In this document: positions 57,329 to 64,000 of the stretch, piece after piece
Position numbering within the stretch: position 1 is the first letter of the stretch
How the letters are laid out: each line of letters starts with the position of its first letter
Origin: Hofstenia miamia
Taxonomy: Eukaryota > Xenacoelomorpha > Acoela
Reading direction: 5' to 3'
Assembly: GCA_004352715.1 (NCBI GenBank)
Contig: SCFE01000001.1
Coordinates: 1,499,411 to 1,563,410, forward strand
Length of the DNA: 64,000 bases
The notes under the pieces: model-generated
Database searches by the model: none
The model's input: the letters and a program-made list of their open reading frames with translations, nothing else
Told to the model about the DNA's origin: nothing
Program-made: the position numbers and the translations under genes

Positions 57329-60300
57329 CTATATGTCCCCCCTTCCTTGACTAAATTTGCAATAATAACTGGACCATGGGACCTGAGAGTAATTTCTGAG
57401 TTCTTCCACTGTTTTGATGGCTAAAATATCATCCCAACTCATGATTTCAGCACATTGTGAGCATTTTGTTATCTGATTCAGACCCTCCAATTGTGTTATG
57501 GTTTCATTGTGGAGGTAGAAGACCTTAATCTCTGGAAGACCAAAGCTGATAGGGGCAGTGTAATTGTAAGTTATTGTGTTTCCTTGTGAATGTGTCAAAA
57601 AATCATTCATATAAGCAGAGACCTTTTAAGGCAATCATTAAGGTCATTAAAGCGTCCATATCAGATGTGTGAGCATCATTGGTGCTAAGTCTGGTGTTGG
57701 GATAAAAGTGGGTGAAAATGTCTTGCAGAGAACCCATCTGATTGGTGTGGTCCATAAAAAGTGAGCAGTACTCATTAAATTTTTGCAAGGTCATTGTTTC
57801 AGGATCAGAGACCTCAGCTTGAAGCATCATTATAATTTTGATCCTCTTTGTAACATCATAGTAGCAAGTGATGGTTTTAACACTATCAATCTGCATGAGG
57901 TCACCTGTAGCTTGGAAAAAGATAAGGACTTGAGGGTCCAGTTGAGCAATCTTCTCATAGATCTGCTTTAGTTGTGTGGCTAAGGGTTGGCCCTTCTGGA
58001 AAATATCTTTGATTGTGAGTTTTCTGTCAATAAAGACACATTTAGTAATTTGTTGCATGGCTTGTATGTAGTCTGCATGGCCTTATTGACTTTGGCCAAT
58101 GTGGAGATGTAATTTATCTTGTCTGAGAGGTGGGCAGACACCTTTTTGCAACCCTTTCAGATCCTCCAGGAAGGCAGAATAAGTGGCATCATGAGGCATG
58201 GTGGTGGAATACAGAGCAAGTTGTTTTTCTCCAAATTGGCTTCAACCTGACTGAACTCAACTTTCTTACTGAGTGTGGTGGTTGCAATTGTCATGGGGTA
58301 GTTGAACTTTAAATCCTTAATTGTGTCCCAGAAGGTATTCCTGAGGCTGTGACTTCTTAAGTAGTTGACTTGTGAGGAGGAGATGCAGATGTGAGCTGTT
58401 GGGCATTCTATGTCCAGGGCTAGTTGGTGCCCTGGTGATAGTAGAAGCATGAGCTCCATGATAGCTAGCTTTTCTGTGAACTCCTTGTGCTGGTATTCAA
58501 TAGTTAGAATCTATTCATTGTCAGTAATTGACCAGGCAGGAGTGGGCCAAGGTGAAGTGGCAGTGTCAGAAAACTTTTCCAAATTAACAGCATTGATTAA
58601 CACATTAGTTGCAGGAAAAACTTTGATTGCAGATGAGGTGAGTAATTCCTCCTCTTGATAGAACTGTTCCAGTGAGCACATAGTCTGCTCTAAGACTAAT
58701 AAGGGAATAATTTCACCATCCTTCTTAGTATTTTGCTGTATCCACATTCTGGGTAGTTCAAGCACTCAAGATTGATAAAGATCTCAGTTTTCATAGGGAT
58801 GTTGGTATGTTGCACCAGCTCTAAAAACTGCTGAGTGGATCTGGGCTCTCTCCTCATAAGGTGGATGGTACACCACAGAGCATATTTAGAACTAAAAAAT
58901 GGAATTTTGTGTCTGCAGTTGCTCCCTAGATGTACTTTTTGAGTGGATCTGAAGAAATGTTGATGTCTGAGAAGGTGATTCCTAATCTGTTGACAATCAT
59001 TTGTGGAGGCAGACATCCCAATGGCTACTTGTGCCAATTAACTGAGCATAGTACTTTTTGAACCTTTCCATTTCCTTTTTTGTCTTTCCTGGTGATGCAG
59101 GGAGGGAACAGGAATGCAGCAGCCAAATCTTAACTTTCTAGGCAGCTTGGCAGATCACTATTTCATGCATGCAATTCTTGGCAAATCATTCATGAGTAGG
59201 CTTGTCTAGCAGTAGTTGTAATTGCAGATCATAGGTGAGGAAGATGGAGAGCACTCAAATAGCTCCTCATGACTGAATAGCTGGAAGGAATCATTCTGAA
59301 AACAGCTTGTCTGTGAAATTTTGCCAGTCTTGCATGTTGTGAGACAAATGTAGTTCCATTAGCACACATTCAATGAATCAAGAGTATTGAGAGCTCCAGA
59401 TTCCTATTGTGGGCCATTCAGTCTCAGGGTTGCACTCAGATTTTAATGCAGCCCAGATCTCATTAATCTCCTTTAAGGTGGTGGTGCTTTGCAAGAAGGT
59501 GAAACTAACATGGAGGTCTGTGACAGAGGCCAGACCAGGTAGGTTAATGTTGATAGATTCAAGTGTTTGTGCCTGCACTACTGCATTGATGATTAATTGT
59601 GTATCAACAGCCAAACTGTGGGTTTGTATTTTCTTGCACATCAGCAAGTTGGTATAGATCAGCTTAGTGACTGAGATAACATTTGTATGGTACATACTGA
59701 TTGGTTGGTACACACTCTTGTATAATATAGTGAAATTCTCCATGTGAAAGTGGAGGGTTTCCACTGCTTCAGGGATATCATGCTGGTATTCCTCTCACAA
59801 AAACATGACTAGACAGATGTTCTCTACCTTAGCAAGTTGGTAGGCTATCTCTAATTGTTCCATTATATGGGGCTGATTGACTTCACTAATGTTTAGGAAG
59901 TAGACAAGGAGTAAATTATCAAAATCAATGTTGACACACTCAAATTTCTGAAATGCTTTCTGATTGTTGATGAATTGGCATAAGTGTGTCAAATTGAAAT
60001 CTTCATCAAATATTGTGTGGATTGTGCTCCTCCAGTATTGGTTTGCCAGTCCTCTGTGCATTTTCAAATTGTAACAGATTATTGCATTTATCTTTGGCCT
60101 CCTCTCTGCATCAATTATACACTGTATGATATCTACTGAACAAGTGAGAGCCTTGGTGTTAAAGGTTCATCTTAGCTTATTTTGAATCTCCTTAAAATAT
60201 TATTATGGATGTAAGTTACTGCCTTCCTAGTAGCAATAAAGTATTGGTGTAGCATCTCATCCCCAACTTTTGAAAATTTTTGTCTTCTTACTTTGTTCCT

Positions 60301-60713
60301 CTTCAACCAGATACTAGCAGACTCAGCAGATGATGGGCCAGGGCTAAAGGGGGCTTTGAGTCACTATTGGATGGTTGGGTGTTTACAATATCTAAATTAA
60401 AAAGGGCACACATTCAAAATGTTCCTCTCACTCCTGCAAAGAGTGTTGTATCCTTGCATAGTTGCTTGAGGTCTGCTCCTGTGATGAGAGTTGGCTCCTC
60501 ACGTAGTTGCAGGAATCTTGCTCACATGGAGAGTTTTGTCTCCCCACATAGTTGTGCTGCATCCAGTGTCCTCATTGTGTTGTCTCCTTCTCTTGGTGGC
60601 TCTGCTCTCCTCAGCTCATCACAAAGATCATTCTCATCATGTTTTATCAATTCTGGGGTTGAGTCACCTGTGCACTCATCTCCAGGCAGGTGATTGATTT
60701 CATGGCATTTCAT
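57329..60713 (-). pseudogene. long broken protein, possible DEDDh (TREX-like) exonuclease at its C-terminus
   Basis: About 3.4 kb of minus-strand coding sequence is interrupted by only a handful of stops and frame changes. Open pieces lie at 60522-60713, 59795-60067, 59378-59764, 58696-59037, 58511-58765, 58157-58459, 57603-58058 and 57329-57610. The N-terminal two thirds match nothing I know (for example NLTHLCQFINNQKAFQKF, TLKEINEIWAALKSE). In the last third ALDIECP could be an Exo I D-x-E motif, VLIFFQATGDLMQID an Exo II region, and GSLQDIFTHFYP followed by DAHTSDMDAL resembles the Exo III H-x4-D motif of TREX-type 3'-5' exonucleases. The spacing between the first two is longer than usual, so the domain call is tentative. 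CpG is almost absent. It is most likely from a mobile element. Confidence 0.45.
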
Positions 60714-62261
60714 CTATTGAGCATTGGTTACTGTGGTGAAAACAACCTAATTGATTCAAGGTTTTATTACACTAATACCAAACATCTAAAAACAAAATAC
60801 ACCTAAGTATCAGTACAAAATGAATCAACATAACATAACATAAAATAACTAATTATAAAATAATGCATTAATCACTAATGTCTAAAATAAAACAGTAGTC
60901 ACTACAGTCAACCCCATTGATAAATTAAGCACATCAAGGCTTCTGAGATCACATTGTGCCACCTTTAATAATATTATTTGGATTGATATCTGTCCACATT
61001 CTCCCAGCTCTTGTAGAATCTAGCCAACCTTCCTACTAGTAAGTCTTAGCTTAATTTAGGAGCTGCTGTGACAATTGTTTCCTCCTTATAAAGTACGGTA
61101 GGTGACAGACTCCATTCTCCATCTCTCTTCTTTCCGTTCTATTGTTTAGCCGTTAAATAATCATACTATTATCTCATCAACTAATTTTGATACGAAACTA
61201 ATGACTGTTCCTTTAGATCCAAGACACGAGACAGAGTGTACAAAGTACAGGGTACGCTTACCTGACCAGCAACAAAGCACAAAAGAGGAATCAGAGAACT
61301 ATGCTACAACAAGTATTTCCATGCAATACTGACACATTGATAGAGACACCAACCACAACTCAGATGACTCAGTGTAATGGAATAGTGTGCATGAGTACAA
61401 TAGTGATGTGTGATAACTTACTAATTTAATGTATTGATTGTTCTTGTTATCAATGAGGTTGTTTAATAAAGGAATTTTGCAACCGGGATGCAATAGCTTG
61501 TTATGAGTTCGTACATATAATAACCTTACATATAAATACATACATGCCAACCTAGAGTACATGTGAACAATCAATACAGTCCTGGCAAAAGGAATGAATT
61601 GATAGTCCATCAGTCTACTAGTAATCATATGTAAGAAACCCTGTTCAAGATAATACAAACACATATTGTAGGTTCCGAATGTAGCTAGATGTAATAGCAT
61701 AATGTAATAAATGTTGTAATGAGAGCAATGAACGATAGGAAAGCTAATATGAGTAAAAACCCCTATTCTTACACCTAACCTATGAGCATCTCAGGTAAGC
61801 ACCAGCTATACATGATGCAACTGTTAACTGGAGTTGTGAACCACTGTCTAGAATACCTGAGAGCTTGAACATTTAGCTTTCCATTCTATTAAATAAAATA
61901 ACCTGATACAAAAACGTAAAGCAAATCCAGTAAATTAACTTCATCACCAAAATGATCAATTACACAATTTTTATAGTGAAAAATTAACAACAATCAAATA
62001 TTTGACTAGTAAATGCTAATTCCAGTTGTTGACAATTTTAAAAGCTTTAATTTCATTCGTCCACTGATTACGCACTTCTGCCTTAATTAGCAGTTGCGCT
62101 TTAGGTCTAGTGCCTTTTTGCCAAATTAATTAATATCAAAAATACTGCACTATAAATTTACAAAATAACTAATTAATCTTAATCATATGTTTTTACAATT
62201 AATATTTTATTTTAATATTCAGTCTTGGTTTCTTCTTCCTTTTTTCTCAATTTGACCACAT
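60714..62261. other. spacer with normal CpG between two depleted blocks
   Basis: From about 61080 to 62110 CpG is frequent, unlike either side. Near 61087 a CTTATAAAGTACGG TATA-like box is followed by a pyrimidine-rich tract (CCATCTCTCTTCTTTCCG), which could be part of a solo LTR or a promoter; I cannot define its ends. The 133-codon minus frame at 61299-61700 has no motif and I do not call it a gene. Confidence 0.35.
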
Positions 62262-63425
62262 ATGATTAGATTACAATTATGTTACACTCTCTCCATTAGT
62301 GGTTCTTCAACAAGTGACTCCATCCCTGGTTCAGTGTCTGTGTTAACATCAGAAGAGGGTGGACTGTCAACTATTTCATTTCCTGTTTCTAACATCTGGT
62401 TATTAAAAACTTCATTTTCAATATCACCAGATACTTTTGAAATATTTTTAACATGTTCAATTTTATTTGTAGAATGTCCATCTGGTGCTAGGTTTCTTTT
62501 TGAGATAGTAATCCACCTGTTTGTCTGGGAACTGCACTCTTGCAAAGTAGGGGAAACAGCCTCACAGCTTCACCTGACTGGTTAAAGGGTCTAGTTTGTT
62601 GTGACTGTGTTTTCTTAGTAATATGTCTGACCCTAGATCACACAGGAAGAGTGGTAGCTCCATGCCTGTTATAGAACTGTGTCTGAAGTTGAAGAGTCAA
62701 TCATGTGGGGGGGATTAGTTGTGGTACACAATAGTGACCATATGGATGACAAAGCAAAAGGGAAAACTTTTGCCCATTGTTCCTTTGGCAGATTCTTCGA
62801 ATGCAAGGCAAGTTGAATTGTCTTGAGGAGAGTTCTGTTCTCATGCTCACATTGACCATTGCCTTGGTTGATACAAACAGGTCCTAGTCTTAAGAATCCC
62901 ATTGTTCTGCAAAAAATAATGAAGTTCTTTACTTTTAATTAGGTGCCTCAGTCACTGTGAATTGCAGAAGGGGAACCAAATGTGGTGAAAAGCAAAGTTC
63001 AGTGATAAATTACCACTGAAGCAGACATTTCAAAACAAGGAAATGCAGATGGAAAGCATGAGTACTCATCCACCACCACTAACAAATATTTGGTGTTGCT
63101 AGTAGATGGTAAGAGTCCAACAAAATCCATTGACAATCTTTCCCAAGGTTGAGTTGCTTAAATGAGTTGAGTTTGAAATGGCTGAAAGTATTTAGGCTTC
63201 AGTTCTTTGCAAGTTCTACAAGAATTACAGATGTTTCTTGTGTCTTCTAAAGAGAATGGGAGGTTCTTTCCCTCAATGTAGTGATAAAGTCAAGTAACCC
63301 CTGGATGTATGTTTATCACTTAGAGCTCAACAACAAGAAAGGGCATCTGCAACATGATTAAGAGGTTGAGGATGGTAAGCTATAGAAAACTTGTACTCAG
63401 ACAATTCTATTGTAGAGTCACTTGG
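62262..63425 (-). mobile_element. Ty3/gypsy pol relic (RNase H end and integrase)
   Basis: On the minus strand, from high to low coordinate: the end of RNase H (FSIAYHPQPLNHVADALSC, the A-D-A-L-S motif) near 63350; the integrase zinc-binding and core region (CRTCKELKPKYFQPF, LSMDFVGLLPS, LLVVVDEYS) about 63070-63240; the second and third acidic regions (AIHSD near 62955, INQGNGQCEHENRTLLKTI near 62860); then LPKEQWAKVFPFALSS and a C-terminal RNLAPDGHST tail ending about 62282. Stops and shifts are present. RT and gag are missing on the 5' side, where other sequence begins near 63430. CpG is nearly absent. Confidence 0.82.
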
Positions 63426-63429
63426 GGCC

Positions 63430-63717
63430 TCTCTTTTATTTTATTTTAATTTTTAGGCCCTCTCAAATTAATTTGGTGCTATTTAGTTAATGAATTGTTA
63501 ATTTATGATTTTTTTGAACCTAAGTTTCAAACTTAGTGATTGTCCCCTTGGAGCTTTAGATTACCTGTAGTTGCTCAGTTAATTTGCAAGGGAAACAAAC
63601 TTTTGTAAACACAGTAAATATTTACCTTCCTTTGTTATAAATAGGGAACTCAAATGTATGCAAATGTCAAATAAATTTCATTCTTGCTGGACACCATTTG
63701 CTTTTTTATTATATTTT
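63430..63717 (+). promoter_or_regulatory. possible LTR with TATA box and polyadenylation signal
   Basis: GTTATAAATAGGG at about 63630 followed by AATAAA 40 bp downstream is the U3-R arrangement of an LTR. It is followed near 63718 by CTGGTATGAA, loosely like a gypsy primer-binding site. The orientation is plus, opposite to the adjacent pol relic, so it would belong to another insertion running off the window. Its partner LTR is not visible. Confidence 0.3.
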
Positions 63718-64000
63718 TCTGGTATGAATTTTATAATAATGAAATTGTAAGATCCAGTGATAATGTGGGAGGAACTCCACTGTGCCTGGGCGATAACTCA
63801 CTCCTTGACAGATGCAATCCCATATTGTGGTCACTTTAGGCTATGTGCAGGCATAGGCAATAAAAGAACTACAACATCTGTTGATTGAACAAATTAGAAA
63901 ACACCTCAAATATACTATGCTGTTGGTGTACACAAATACATGGCAACTACATGTTATTTAATATCTTATTACATAATCTGAGAAGATAATGTAACATCCT
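63718..64000. other. window end, CpG-poor, nothing recognised
   Basis: No coding motif recognised. If the LTR call at 63430-63717 is right, this would be the leader or gag start of that element. Confidence 0.3.

Noticed and set aside
61299-61700. 133-codon minus-strand open frame
   Set aside because: Hydrophobic, low-complexity reading with no motif, no splice context and no repeat relationship.
1-64000. CRISPR arrays, operons, rRNA, tRNA, phage or plasmid genes
   Set aside because: None seen; the sequence is eukaryotic. I could not run tRNAscan or Rfam, so small RNAs may be missed.

Overview
The window is a transposon-dense, AT-rich stretch of an animal (metazoan, probably invertebrate) nuclear genome. 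The evidence is GT-AG introns inside a C2H2 zinc-finger gene, non-LTR retrotransposons (LINEs) ending in trinucleotide tails, Ty3/gypsy remnants, and DNA transposons of the mariner, hAT, PIF/Harbinger and piggyBac superfamilies. There are no operons, no Shine-Dalgarno-led genes and no CRISPR, tRNA or rRNA that I can see. I cannot name the species. Six N-runs and three isolated Ns mark scaffold joins, several of them at TA or AAT microsatellites.

Layout. 0-1.3 kb: frameshifted mariner transposase. 2.3-5.9 kb: a Ty3/gypsy relic almost devoid of CpG, with a terminal-inverted-repeat element inside its pol. 7.9-11.5 kb: LINE-A (PHD-finger ORF1, endonuclease, no reverse-transcriptase core) with LINE-B nested in it. 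12.2-15.5 kb: two candidate host exons on the minus strand around a 0.9-kb piggyBac deletion derivative. 16.6-24 kb: a nest of mariner, Harbinger, hAT, hAT-MITE, hairpin-MITE and piggyBac pieces. 24.8-29.8 kb: a three-exon zinc-finger gene on the minus strand, the best-supported host gene, whose first intron holds a mariner relic and a complete hAT insertion with target-site duplication. 29.8-37 kb: gene-poor. 37.1-39.8 kb: three non-autonomous DNA elements. 39.99-41.03 kb: a one-exon gene with a C2-like C-terminal domain. 41.4-48.7 kb: a LINE pile-up (E, C and two copies of D), including an ORF1 with an SGNH-esterase-like domain interrupted by another LINE. 52.6-53.4 kb: a candidate terminal exon and a decayed coding stretch. 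55.3-55.6 kb: a 16-bp minisatellite. 55.6-61 kb and 62.2-63.8 kb: CpG-depleted blocks holding a long unrecognised broken protein (possible DEDDh/TREX-type exonuclease tail) and a second Ty3/gypsy relic.

Almost everything is mobile DNA at various stages of decay, and no pathway or operon links the genes. The most informative patterns are: very strong CpG loss confined to sharply bounded blocks while other transposons in the window keep CpG; three independent LINE copies that keep both ends but have lost the central reverse transcriptase; a 16-bp minisatellite that reads as the same 16-residue peptide in all three frames; and assembly duplications exactly at single-N joins. I found no clearly new biological system. 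The candidates nearest to one are the unidentified 57-60.7 kb protein and the block-wise CpG loss.
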